From the NCBI RefSeq assembly GCF_000203795.2, contig NW_006281116.1, positions 79,195 through 143,194 on the forward strand: 64,000 nt of DNA, given 5' to 3'. Origin of the DNA: Batrachochytrium dendrobatidis JAM81 (taxonomy: Eukaryota > Chytridiomycota > Chytridiomycetes > Rhizophydiales). The notes beneath the pieces are model-generated. The model did not search any database. It was not told the origin of the DNA and worked only from the letters and a program-made list of their open reading frames with translations. This document shows positions 34,612 to 47,821 of the stretch, in pieces. Numbering within the stretch: the first letter of the stretch is position 1; each line of letters begins with the position of its first letter. The position numbers and the translations under genes are program-made.

Positions 34612-37320
34612 ATGGATACTTCCATTGGCAAGACATCATTGAATGCTGGCGAATCTACTCCTGATAATATAGAAACTCATTCTCTACTCAAGCGACCCAT
34701 TTCCTTGCTTGTTGCTGATTTGTTTAGTAAACTGCTGACTCCCCTCAAACTTTTGTCTGCTAAAAGACCCAAACCATTCAACATTGAAGAATTGGATAGC
34801 GTCGAGTCGGCTAGTCAGGATCCATCTGCTCATAAAAGTACTACTCCAACTGCTTCTGACACTCTTTATCCTCCAGAATCAGCATTCAACACTCTTACAA
34901 TGCCTCCGTCAAAATACTCCGTTTCGTATAAACCCACTACAAACTTTACTGTCACTAACATCGAAGCTTCATCATCGCTTGAATCCTATCGATGGGACAG
35001 ACAGAGAAGTCTTAGCAATACAACAGATTCTCAAACTGTATCGCTTACAAATACATCATTTTCAAAAAAGTCGCCCACCAGAACAAACAAAATTACCGAG
35101 CCTTCAATCAAAAGACTGTGGTCACCAACTGCTTGGGCTGTCACTCCAAACAGAGCCAATTCTATTCCTTCATCAACCAAAAGTAGTCAGAATGGTTCAG
35201 TATCCTATCATCTTGGCAATCGTGTTTCCAAGAAACGTGCAACCAATGGATTGTCATACATCAGGAATCATGTAATTCCAAGCCTTGATGTGCATGCATT
35301 TTGGTTGTATTTGCACGAATCAATATACTGAATCTGATTATCTTGTGTTTTTGAAAATTTACTTTTATTGTAGATAGCTCAGCGAGGCAACCAGGCACAA
35401 ACTTCGCTCCTCCAGCAATATATTTCGGGATATACGGAAGCAACTCGATCAGGTAGAAACGCATATTTGATGTATTTCAATTCTACAAACATTCGTATAC
35501 GCACGTTTACTTTGCACAAAATTAAATCAACGCATTACTTTTAAAACATCAATAATACCTAGGATTCCAAAGTTCTGCTAGTGATTTTGTAGCTGTAGAG
35601 TCGTATTTGAAGCAAGTAAGAGTCGGTGAACTTGCACAGGAAACCGAAGCATCTAAACAGCTTGCTGTAAAATCTTTGGAAAGAAAAGCACGACTAGAGA
35701 ATGCCGTTTCTCAATCACGCTCTACACCGAAACCCAAATACACACCATCGTAAGTCAGGTGCTAACAATAGGGCACTATCGAGCTTCTGCTTGAATTATA
35801 CATGTATATGATTGATTTTTAACATTCCATGCTTGATTTATTGTAACAGTAAACACACTGCTCTCTCGACTACATTTAGTGATACAGAATGGATTCAAAG
35901 TCTACGAAGAAAGGTTGAGCAGAGTTCCAAGAGGTAGATTTTGTATTAAATGATGGAAATATTTTATTGGTTTGAGATGTATAGACTAAATCATTTAAAC
36001 TTTATTTACGAGCATAGTTTGAGTGATATTAGAACTTCAGAAATACAAACTCCCATCTTTGACTCACTTTTAGCCAAAGATAGTCTTCAAGATGAAATGG
36101 TTGGTTTTCTACTGAAACAAGAGTGTTTTGTGTGGGATGTAGATTTGGCACTGATCCTTTTTATTTCACCGTAGATCAAAAAGCTTAAGCTGCAGAAAAA
36201 TCAACAGGTAACACAGTTACTTTGAATCTAAAGGCTGTTGCGTGAATTCAGTTTGTATTGCATCTAACACGTTTAGTCAAATTTTAAAAGGCCATAGTGC
36301 CATTGTCAAAAGAGGCACAAATGAAGGTAGAAGATGCTATGTCTCCTGGCGTCGAATTACTTGTACAAGGATTCAGTGTCAGTATTTGCAAAAAAGACAT
36401 ACATACCCTCAAAGGTTCCTCGTGGCTTAATGACGAAGTATGGCAATTTGTGTCTAGTTCATCTTGATTTTTAAAACTATTACTATTGGCATTTTAGTAA
36501 TCGATTTTATACTTATCCAATGGCTAGATTATCAACTTTTATGGTCAATTATGTATGAAGCGGTCCAAAGATTTTCCTGAAAAGTATCCTAAAATCCATA
36601 TATTCAATACGTTTTTTTATGAAAAGCTTAGAACTCAAGGGTATAGCAGTGTTCGGAGATGGACTAAAAAGGTAACTATTAGCTGAGCATTAGCCAACTG
36701 TGATGAAATGTCAGACCATTGTTAAAGTAGAATATATTTTAGGTGGATCTGTTTTCAATAGATTTAATTATTATCCCAATTCATATTGGGATGCATTGGA
36801 CTTGCGCCGCTATTAATTTTAAAGCATCGCAATTTGAATATTATGACTCGTTGTTGGGAGATAACTACTTGTGTCTTGAGGTACTATAGCTTTATCCATC
36901 AACTTTGTTTCTAAACCATTTAAAACACCTGCGCTAACAATTGGTACTGCGATTGTCTATTTTAATTTACAATTGAAGCTATTGCGCGATTATTTGATTC
37001 AAGAAAGCAATGACAAAAAAAAGAAACAGCTTGATTTGGATAATTGGGAAAACTGGATTCCAAAGGTTTGTAACGGTTTTTTTGAATATCTATTCCATTG
37101 TAGATTATATCTGAGTTTGTTTTCATGATACCAATTGTATATTTGTGCTTTATAGAATATTCCTACACAACAGAATGGTTATGACTGCGGCGTGTTTACC
37201 TGCACATTTATGGAGTTTTTGTCACGGCAAGCTCCGTTCACATTCTCCCAAGAAGATATGGGATTGATACGTCGACGGATAGCGTATGAGATTTTAACAA
37301 TGAATTTATTAACATCTTGA
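34612..37320 (+). CDS. ULP1: Ulp1/SENP-family SUMO protease
   Basis: Cysteine protease (C48) that matures and removes SUMO. The first exon (from ATG 34612) encodes a Ser/Thr-rich N-terminus of ~230 residues. Several small exons encode coiled, charged linker segments (35380-36240). The catalytic domain begins near 36320: DIHTLKGSSWLNDE, FNTFFYEKL, VRRWTKKVDLF. The catalytic His is in HIGMHWTCAAINF, Asp in YYDSLLGD, and Gln/Cys in QQNGYDCGVFTC, all present, so it should be active. It ends ILTMNLLTS, as in other Ulp1/SENP1 C-termini. Exon limits in the linker are approximate. Confidence 0.87.
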
Positions 37321-37562
37321 TATTTTTTAAACTTTGTAGAGTTCAATTTTTTCAATTGGTTTAGCTTTTAGACAATTATCAAATTTTATTTTTAAACCCG
37401 AGTGGATGTTTTTGCACATTCATTGAATTAGTGGTGTTTTCTACTATTGCCGAAACATTTGGTTGCATACTCATTTCACTAAACTCCTTTGGCAAATAGC
37501 CATATCTAACATATACAACTAAAACTCGATAGGTTGAAATTGACCAATGATGTCACTACACA

Positions 37563-39685
37563 TTACTGAGAGGCAACTAAACCAGCAGGGTTTGTTGCGG
37601 TTTTTGTTGCCATCATTAATGGTTTAAACCCAAGCTCTTCGATTGGAATCGAAAACTCGGTGAGTTTTGCTTCGTATACTCGGATCATATCATTATGAGC
37701 CTAAAGTAGATGAAAGATGTAAATAGCCAGTTAGCGTATCATAAATAATACCAATGCAAAAAGTAGCCAAAACAAAATACCTTGGTGACCTTGGACAGAT
37801 CATACTGTAGCTCCTTTATTTGATGGTTTTTGGCACTGAGTACATCTTCAAGACGTTTGGTAAGACTAGAAAGTGCAGCTGGATCTAGATTTGTAGCTTT
37901 AAGAACCTCATTGACCTGCAGTTCCTTCTTTTCCAGGTTTTCCTTGAGGGAATCGACCTTTTTTTCAAGAATCTACCAATCAGCAACAGCTATAGTTAGT
38001 ACAGATTGCTCATCTTTGTGCAGTTATTAACACATAGCATGCTTTTCATAGCATAACACAACGATTAACGTACAAGATTCTTGAATCCAGTTTTTTGTTG
38101 GACACTAATAATACGATCAACAAAGTTTTCATAGAGTTCGTCGCGTTCTTTTTGAACTTGCGAGAACCTTTGCTCAAGGACTTCGTGTTCCCATGTCAAC
38201 TGTTTAAACTTTTCTTCAAGCACCTTGAGTCGAGCTTTGGCATTTTGCAACGACATTTTGTCTTTTTCGTAATGGGCCAACTCACGTTTAAGAGAATCTC
38301 CCTCTGCCAAAGCAATTTGAAGCGGTTCGGATAAACGCTTGTTTTCTGCAGTGATATCGGCCATTTGTTTTTCGTTTCGTTCTTCCTTTTTTTTCATGTC
38401 TTCAACTTGCTCCTATAGTGTGGTACGTAGTGTTAGATATAAATCAAGTATCAAATAAAAGTCAGAGTGCTTGGACAGCAGGGATTCTAAATATCAAAAG
38501 TAACCTTACTTTAAGAGAGTTGATCAATGCCAAGTTGTTTAATGTAATATCATTGTAATAGTTTTTGATTTCGGTAAATGCCTTGTCATGATTTTTCATT
38601 AGTGCGTTGATCTGACCATTTTTCCGTTCCTCAATTTCATGAATTTCGTTTTTACGCTTGAGTTCCAAATCGTCACGAATCACCTTCATCTTTTTTTCAT
38701 ACTTGGCGTGTAGCTCTTTTGCTTGGCGTTCAAAATCATTACGCATGCTGGTGATTTCTTGATCATGGCGTTGCTTGAGATTCTTGATAATATCTTCATG
38801 AGATAGTTCAAACTCTTTGAGTTCTAGTTTCAATGAGCGCTTATCTTTTTTAAGCTGTTGCTCGCGTGTCAAGTGTTCCTCTTGATCGAGCTGTAAAGCT
38901 CGTTCCGAGTCGGACTGAAGGTGTGCAACATTATTTTGATACTCGTAAAGCAAATGCTTAACTTTTTGTTTGTACACCTGACAAATTTAAAAAGGTCAGT
39001 TTGATCATTGCCAGACCCAACCAAACGTGTTCAGTGTCGTAGCCATTACCTTGATTTCTACTTGATGCTTTTCCTCTTGCTCTTCAAGCTCTCTATCTCT
39101 GTTTAGTAGCTCTGATTTGGATGTGTTGAGTTCATTTTTTGTGATTTCCCAAAAATGATTGATCTTGTCCTATTTGAATATTATTCCAATCACCCATATC
39201 AAACTCGTTTGAGTCTTGCAACATCTACATCTTTGTACACCCATATTATGGTATGTCCATTCTAGATTGAAAGGATTCAAAAGTTTGAAAATAAATATAC
39301 AGTAAAGGCATATCAAAAATAGTGTACCCTTTCTAATTGAAAGTAATTTCGCTCTTGACGCTCAATGGCCAATTCCTCTTGATATTTTTTAAGTTCCTCG
39401 GCCATATCACCCGCCAACATTGGTGCTACATCACCGCCAATGGATGTAGAACTTTTTGGCTTTTTAAGGTCTTTTTTCGAGGACCCAAGCGTGGTCTTTG
39501 ATGCTTTGGTGGGTGTCTTTTTAGAGGCGGCAGACTAAAAAGTATTGCAAGTTTAAACAAGATGACATAGGTTGGGTCAAGATTGTAGCAAAAATAGTTT
39601 GAAATTAGTCAATTTGAATCTTGACCGTAGTTGGTAGCCATGTGGCTGCTATTTACAACATATATTGAATGATTCAAGTTACCAT
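37563..39685 (-). CDS. GAS8: GAS8/DRC4, nexin-dynein regulatory complex subunit
   Basis: Long coiled-coil axonemal protein that links the N-DRC to outer doublets. Stretches in order: a Lys/Ser/Thr-rich N-terminus, [100 protein letters not shown] and a C-terminal GFKPL...NPAGL, all GAS8 landmarks. The start is inferred: an ATG at 39685 is followed directly by GTAACT, so the first coding exon would be the start codon alone, spliced to TCTGCCGCC. Divergent from the Nup155 gene (~150 bp between starts). Confidence 0.93.
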
Positions 39686-39837
39686 ATATTTGTATATTCC
39701 AAGGTTTTTTTACACTGCCAGAGTCTGAAGTGGTCGTTTGTCGAATCGAGATGACAAAGTTTGAATCCGAGTCGCGTTGCAGGTCGTGCAGCTGGAATTT
39801 AAAAGTGAATTTAATGCACGTGATTGATTCCTATTGA

Positions 39838-42800
39838 ATGCGATTCGGCACAACAACACTTTGCCAGATCCCCACTATCAGCCAGTCGATATCTGAGCCT
39901 GCTATTATGATGGCCAGCACAATGAACACCGATTCAAATTCTGCAACAGCTGTTCAGGGAGTTAAACTGAATGCTCTTCATCAGGCTGCGTCTTTGCTGG
40001 ATATGCGAGCTGCTAAGGATTGGTGCGTTGCATTTTATTTTGTGGTTCAATTAGTGCGTTGAATGTTATACAGCTGCTTAGAATTAGAATCTGGTATAAT
40101 ATACAATGAAACAATAGATTCATTTGTAATAATCAGATTTCATTTTAAACCGCTTTATTGGAGATATATCGACATTGATTAACCTGATGTTCACTACCAA
40201 ATTGTTATTCTACAATGAATTTGTCGGATTCAATTGGGTTTAATATATAAATCGTATGGCATTTCCTATCTATACGAATCTAGCTTTCATGACTTGAATG
40301 AATTGTGCAAAAGTATGTAATCTGAACAATTCATCCAATCTATTCAGTCCTGTATCAAATATTCTAACCTTTCAACCAAAATTTTGACAAAGATCGTTTG
40401 GAAGCAATACAAAGAGGTCTTGTTTCACCAGATCACGAAGCCAGTGCATCGCTTAATTTCATGCGAAAGGATGGTTTCCTGTCACTTCCAGACTATATTT
40501 TCCAGCAATATGACAGTGAGTTCATTTTATCAACCCTTTGCATTATATTCACGCTTGGCTGCGTGGTCTTTTCAATATAGTGATGTTTGCCGACTTTTCT
40601 TATGACCGTTACTTGCAACTAACTATTCATTTTTTAACAAACTTTTGATTCAGCTATTCAAAGTCGGAGTTTTATGGGAATATTTCCCGAGATTAATCGA
40701 GTTTGGATCAGTATTGACAATAGACTGTATTTGTGGAACTACGATGATAGTGGCGATAGGCAAGTGCATGGTGCTGCCATCAACCATTAGTCTGCATGAA
40801 ATTTCATCTGGCTAATGCAAAGTATATATGTATTATTTAGTGCCATCAACACATTTGATGATCAAGAGCAGATCATCATTAGCGCAGCTCTTGTTAAACC
40901 AATTCTAGGTATTCTTTTGCTCAAAATAGATATTTTTAGCCACCAGCCTATTTCTAATTGTAATGATTTCAAACTAGGTGTGTTCTTGGAGCAAATTGAA
41001 TATGTTTTGGTGGTGGCCACCCCATTGGAAATCATTCTTCTTGGAGTTGCATTTTCCAAGAAAGGACAGGATGGAGTCTCGCGTGGATCTATGTCTATTT
41101 ATCGTACAGACATGTCTATTGCCTCGGATGGAGTCAACATGACCAGCATATTTGGTACTGATACTGGACGTATATTTATGCGAGGAAACAATGGGCAGCT
41201 ATATGAGTTAGAATATGAGGTACAGTTGCCACAACACTCTTGCTTTATTATAGCTTTCCATTTGTCATGCACTTGACTAATTTTATAATTGCTTTTAAAT
41301 AGTCTCAAGATGGATGGTTAACCAGAAAGATAAGGAAAATCAATCGTACCTCGAGTGGGATCATATCGTATATTCCAACCTTTTTACTGTGGGGAGGTGA
41401 AAGTAAGACTATTCTTGACAATTTTTGGACTGTGATACTTGGCATAGCCACAACTGATATTTACTAAACTTGCAGATGCCGTTAAACTTGCAACTGTTGA
41501 CAACAATCTCAAGGCACTATATACTATTTCTCCAACAAACGATGTTTCGGTATGTTTTTTATTCTTTTAAAAGTACATCAATGATTTGGATTATTAAAAA
41601 TACCGAGTTTTTTGATTTAAATCACTAGGTATACTCTCTTGGTCCAGATGGAAAGGGTATGACTCGTGTTGCCACAATATCCGATCTATTTTCTCGAACT
41701 ATAGGCTTTTCTGCGTTTATTCCTCAAAGTGCATTGGATGAGCCCAAATTCGAAATTGTGTCCATCTATCCAGTGTCGCTCAACGAGTCTCGTCAAATCC
41801 ACATGGTTGCTGTGACGTCGACAGGAATTCGTCTCTACTTTTCGTGTACTCAGCATATTTCTCACAATAGCTACATGCATGACTCAAATACCATAGCTGG
41901 CCCTACTGGTCTTCGACTTGTATTTGCACTGGGGCCTCCTGTTGTTTCACAAGGATTATCCAGTTATAATGTAGTTGGGAGTGCTAAGATACACGAAGCA
42001 TTTTATGCCAACGGATTGCTGATTGCATCACAGTCATTTTCAGATGAGGTTGATCGTGTCATTGGAGTGTCCATGAACTGCGGTATGATGGCACAGGTAT
42101 GGCATTTAATTTGTTATATGCTTTGCCTTTCTAGTTTGTTGCTTACTAACATAAGTGTGATGTCTTTCATTCAAACTCCTGTTGAATACTTTTAGACTTC
42201 ACCAATGTTTTTATCTGAACTGGGAAGTTTTGTTGATGTTGATGGCAAAACATGGGCAATTGCTGAAGCTTCTACTAAACCATCAAGCAAGGACAAACAT
42301 TCAGTAGCAAACACCCCGGGAATGGCTCTTAACGAACTTGCGATGCAGTTTGAATATCCGGCAAGGCGGTTTCATTTGTTGACAAATATGGGTAAATTTG
42401 CATAGTTTGTTTTCTGTTGATAGACTATGTCTAACTTGGCATGTAATTGAACACATTTTTATGTATGCACTTGGTTTATTTGGTTTAGGTTTATCCACTA
42501 TTTCCAAACTTCGTCCTATAGATTTGTTGGTTCAATTGCTTAAGCATTCTAACGGACAGGATCTTCGAGGGTTTGAAGACTTTTTTATTACGTATGGAAA
42601 AGATCAGAGCTGTGCAATGTCACTTGGCATTGCGTGTGACCATTCGTAAGTAAATTGTAATTGAGCAGGATTTATTACATTTGATGCCATTTATGAACCA
42701 ACACGTTTTATTTTAGATCCATCAAATCTGGACCTACAGGTATTCAATTAGCGGTTGGATGTTTCAATTCATATTACTCTTGTACTTATTTTATTGCTAT

Positions 42801-45800
42801 TAGATATTCTGTTACCAGCTGTGGTTGCACTTGCCACCAGACTCTTTTTTGAATTTGGTGGGAAAGCCACTTTGATTCAAAGTCAGCCCCATTTATCAGG
42901 AGGTATGTACGACTTTATATATGTCTTTGATTTGATCTACCTTTTAACGCGTATCCATAATCACAACTAGGTGGTCCACTTGGAGTTCCTGTATCTACAT
43001 TTGAAGTGCATTATAGTGCCAAACATGACGGATTGGCACTTTACCTTTTGCGTGCACTTCGTCCTATTTGGACTGTTGAGCTTATTCAAAAAAAGTATCG
43101 ATTTGGTTTGATTTTGGCTTGTTTCATGTTGCATTTTAACTCACTAGTCTTTAACAGGAAAGCTGCAGATGGATCAGAGAAATGGGAAGCTACGCAAAGT
43201 ATTCAAGATCTGATTTTAGTGCAGATGAATCTAGCATCTCTTGATAAATTTCTAAACAAGTATGTAGTTCGCACTCGTAGCTAAAGACCAACCCATTTGG
43301 TTGCTAACTTTTGTAAAGATATCCGCGTTTTACTGCTTTACCAACCCCTGATACTCGTCCCTCTGGCGTCGATCCTGAGGCCTGGAAGGTGTGTTTCAAT
43401 AGTTGATATTTTAATTGGTATTTACCGACTCCTTACTTGATTAGTGTGATCAATTTTAACCCTTACTGATCGATTGGATTTTTAGAAAGAACAAGAGTCT
43501 CTGGCAAACATGCACGAATTGATCCGCCAATCTCTTGAGACAATCTCATTTGTATCACTTTTGATAGACTACAAACTTCCTAGTATGATTGCAGGGTGAG
43601 TACATGCTGCATACATGTAATTTCTACTGCATCTGATTTTATAACTGATTTTGTGTGGCTCAATATAATGTCTTTTGATATTTAGCATGACTGAATCTGA
43701 GAAGCGCGAACTTAAAGGATTTACTTTCCAGTCTCTTGTGTCTTCATCAAAAGGCCGAGATATTGGTAAAATGTTGATGACATCGCTTGTTAATAAGCAG
43801 ATTGAAAAGGATATTGGAGTGGATATTATTACTGCTACTTTGCAGCAACGTTGCCCATCCATTTGCCAAACAAACGAAGTAATGTTTTTCAAGGTAACCT
43901 GCATTTATTGTGGCATTGCTTTTTAGCTCAATTTGCTGATTTGTGATGATATTGCCTACGGCTAATACTGTTTTGCTATAGGGAATTGAGTGTATCCAAA
44001 AAGCCAAACAAGCGGTTAGTCGCAATGAGCAGCTCACTATTATTGGTGAAGCCCTCAAGTGAGTATAAAGCCTAGCAATCCTGTTTTGCTTTGAATATGC
44101 ACAAAAACTAAACTATCAATTTTTTGTTGATTTTTAATACTGTTTGCAGACTTTTCATGTCAGTGGTCAAACATATCCATTTTGAAAAACTGAGAACTGT
44201 TGTTGAGAGCTTCAAAAGTCTCCAGTACTATACTGGCGTTGTGGATCTTGCTCTGGTATATGCTGCTGAGCAAGACACTACCGAGTCTTTGAACCTTGTA
44301 AGTCGTGTGTATTACGCCTTTGTTAACCCGACATCATTTTTACGAGTCTATCATATTAAAACGACTTGGATATATATAGGACAATATCTCTTCTCGATCT
44401 TATTATAGACGCATTGAAAGCTACCGATTAATTTTTGGAATGCTGGCCAGTATTGATGATATGATTGCTCAGCCACAAAACTCCAAGTATTTCCAGACTG
44501 CTGAAGATATGGAAGCCATTAAAGCTCAAGTTTTTGCTCGAGCTGTAGCTTCATCTGATCAAGCTTTTCATACATCGCTTTATGACTGGCTTATTGAACA
44601 AGGCCGCCATACTGATTTGCTCCAGGTATTATCAATCTAGATTTTGCAGTGTGCATGTGGCAGTATTGCAACGTGAATGCATATTCTATATTTTATGCGT
44701 CCTAATACTTGACTATGTCTATGTCTATATAGATTCAATCACCATATCTTGAAGACTACTTGATTGCCAACAAGAGTGATTTGAACAAGGCTGAATATTT
44801 GTGTCAATACTATGCACGCAACAGCCGGTTTTCCGAAGCTGCCAAAATTTGTTCGTTTATGGCCCAATCTCCTGGGTAAATTTTGGCAGTATCGATGTGA
44901 TGTTTATTCGTGTTTATATTTGAATTATACTAAACACGATTTTGTGATGCTTTAGACTTTTACTTTCCAGACGTATCGAGTATCTTACCAAAGCTGTAAC
45001 AAACGCCAAGAGTTCTGCTGGGCACGAGTTTGGTGGCAATCAAGAGCTTCTTAATCAAATTACCGATGATTTGGATGTAAGTACCTTGGTCAATGTATAG
45101 GTTTTTAAAACTTGAATGGGTTTTGGATAATAAAGATTCTAATGCTTGATATTGTATAGGTTGCTCGACTTCAATTTGAAATTTACAACCGTGTTTCTGT
45201 CATGCCCAATACGGAGCATGCTCTGAACGATCTAAACTACAATCTTCATGATGTCACTTTGGTATGACTTGCCAGTGCCTAGTAATGTTGATTTTATAGA
45301 TGCTTACTTGATCTGACTATTTTTAAAGTTGTTCCACAACTATGCTCGGCCCTATCAAATGCATGATCTTGTTTTGGCAATTCTTCATATTGCGGATCAT
45401 GGTGTACAAGTTCGTGGTGTAGTAGAATCGGCTTGGATTGCTATTTTCTATCAAAGTAAGCTGATGGCTGGTATTTATTTAGATAGTTGAAGGGGTTTAG
45501 ACTATTTTTAGGTACTGACATGTGCTCTATTATGTGACTTTCAACGATTAGCGAAAGAAGAAGCGCTTGCTACCGGCCGCTCTCCCATTGAAGCTCTTGG
45601 CGACAAAATTGAAGAACTTGGTCGGAGATTTTATCCAAACGATAATGTGTTCCCACTAGGTATTTTTGAGCGCACTGTGGTTATGCTTGAATATGTATTG
45701 TACATATTTACATTGACTAACGAGTTTAAAATTAATCAATGGCTTTTGTCACTTGGTTGGCGTTTACAATTTAGGATTTTTAATCAATAAGCTTGAACAA

Positions 45801-46306
45801 GAAACTTACGAATTTGAAGATGACTCTTCATTACACAAGGGATGGGTGGTAGATGCACTACGTGGCATCAATGTACCATTTTCCACCATATTCAACACTT
45901 TTAATGGGCTGTTTGAAACCAAGGTGATTTGACCACATATATGCCTGAAATATGCTTATTTTAAATACTAATATTGTCAATATTCTATTTTCTAATGATA
46001 GCTTCCACCATGGTCATCAAACAAGGCATTGGCATTTTTGATTCAAGAAATTTTGGTGTTGCTTGAAAAATGGCTAAAACATGTTCGGACTCTCCCTACA
46101 ACTTCCTATGAAAAGTAATGCATTCATTGATTTTTTTATTTGGGATTATCCTTTTATGCTAACTTTTGTCCAATTTAAGGGAGGATTTTCCTATACCGAT
46201 AGTTGATGAAGCAATTAGCAAGTATCTTGTCACTATCCATGCAGACGAAACCCAGATTGTAGATGCTCTACACAAAATCCAATCCCAACTTCGACGTGCG
46301 TTTTGA
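39838..46306 (+). CDS. NUP155: Nuclear pore complex inner-ring nucleoporin, Nup155/Nup170 family
   Basis: A ~6.5 kb gene of about 25 exons. N-terminal landmarks are MGIFPEINRVWISIDNRL, LWNYDDSGD, VLVVATPLEIILLG and RIFMRGNNGQLYELEYE, the conserved beta-propeller start of Nup155. Helical-repeat segments follow, including FYANG-like EAFYANGLLIASQ, AVTRSTD-type blocks and FLNKYVVRTRS. The C-terminus is CDS ending QLRRAF at 46304-46306. It scaffolds the inner ring and touches the pore membrane. The start at 39838 could also be 39907 (second ATG, MMASTM). Individual exon limits were not all resolved. Confidence 0.88.
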
Positions 46307-46432
46307 TGATTGAACCAGGTTAATGATTTTATACCAAGATGAAAATAAAAATGCCTATTAATAAACGATTTTTGGGTGCCCTTTTCCAGACCAAATTTCA
46401 TTGTTTGCTGCTTCATTTAAACACGGGCATTA

Positions 46433-47240
46433 TTAAAATGTTGCAACATAGTCTTCATAATAAACTTTGTTCTCTACTGGATCTGTGCAAGCCTAGTAGA
46501 AATGTGACAACATACATCAGTCACTATATGATTAACAGGTTAAATCTTCCAATTAAATTGATGACATACTGTTAACATTTCTTCAACTTCTTCGTGCGAA
46601 AACACCTCTCCTTGTTGAGTTAGCAAACTTCGAAGCTCGTCTGGCATAAGAAACCCGCGTTTCTCTGTATCCAATACTTGAAATGCTCGATACAGCTTTT
46701 CGTCATCATCTCGAACACAGATGCTGGAATTGAGTATCTTCATAACCACCCTGGAAAACGTGCTGAACGAAATCGAATCACTGCTTTCAGTTTCTTGCAT
46801 CTAAATTATCAGACATTAGTATATCTGTTGAATGGCATTGTACAAAGCTCTAATAAACGTGATGCAAGTTTGTAATGAACTAAGCTGTTTGCTAAATACC
46901 TCTTTAATCCATCCTTGAAGCTGCGACTCTGATGGGTATACATTGAGCGAGCGAATAATTGTGCCTATTTCTCGGACTTTTAAACCCAACAGTTTGAGTA
47001 AACCGAGTTGTTACTTATTGACAAAAAGCGCTTATTATTGTAATAAAAATAGCATATCTTACCATCGCACGATTGGTTGTTTTGTAAATCAAATGCCTCA
47101 AATGCTGCAGTAAATTAGGCTGTTAATTAGATGTTGGCATAGTCGTAGTACTTTTGAAATTCTACTCCACCTCTTTTGATTTTCTTGAAAAGAACTTGGT
47201 TATGCTCAATGGCTGTTGTAGCCGAGGCTATAGTTGCCAT
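46433..47240 (-). CDS. EFCAB2: DRC8/EFCAB2-like EF-hand protein of the nexin-dynein regulatory complex
   Basis: Five exons (47240-47171, 47104-47063, 46976-46900, 46800-46570, 46492-46433) join in frame to 159 aa (human EFCAB2 ~162). Landmarks: KKIK, AFEAFD (degenerate first EF hand), VREIGTIIRSLN, AFQVLDTEKRGFL (EF-hand-like), LRSLLTQQGE, EEVEEMLTV and DPVENKVYYEDYV. EF-hand loops are degenerate, so calcium binding is doubtful. DRC8 sits in the N-DRC with DRC4/GAS8, which is also in this window. The start codon (47240) is followed upstream, after 1 bp, by the right border of a TIR element. Confidence 0.85.
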
Positions 47241-47241
47241 T

Positions 47242-47642
47242 TATCAGCTGTATTCACGTAAAATGTAGCACTAAATAAAGTGTCAAATTATATCATAAAC
47301 AGCCTCATAAAATGACGAATGCCAGATTACTGAATATCGTGTCTTTTAAACTTTTTAGCTTACTGGTATTTCCGCATGTTTATGTTGTATAAAAAACTGA
47401 ATGTTGACATCAGTTTCAGTCAATCCCACACTTGTTCAATTTCCAACTCTCCCTTGACTCAACATAAACATTATAGTATTGGGTGATTGTATTATATGAT
47501 GGATGATGTGTTTGAAAGAATTAAGAGTACCAATTAAAGTCGATTTGTAGTAGAAAGCATAATGAATATTCAACCATTGTTTATTCTAAAGCAAAGTTGC
47601 CAAGATAAATACAAGTGTTCCATTTACGTGAATATGGCGGTA
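47242..47642 (+). mobile_element. TIR element copy 5 (short, diverged)
   Basis: About 400 bp. Left end TATCAGCTGTATTCACGTAAAA, right end CCATTTACGTGAATATGGCGG|TA. Some internal blocks still match the longer copies (TGAATATTCAACCATTGTTTATTCTAAAGCAAAG region near the right end) but ~200 bp are lost and substitutions are frequent, so this is an older member. It lies directly upstream of the DRC8 start codon and fills most of the DRC8-Nop12 gap. Confidence 0.6.
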
Positions 47643-47821
47643 AATGCTACAGTTTCCAGATCAAGAATACTACAATAAAACAATTGCTTTAGCTCGGCTT
47701 GACACAAACGTGCTCTAATTATCAAATCAACAAATGCCAAAGTTTATTGTTTAGTGCAAACTGATCAGACATGACTTTTTAATCTTGATTCAGAAGCAAC
47801 AGTTGTCTTGGGTTTGAAAGC

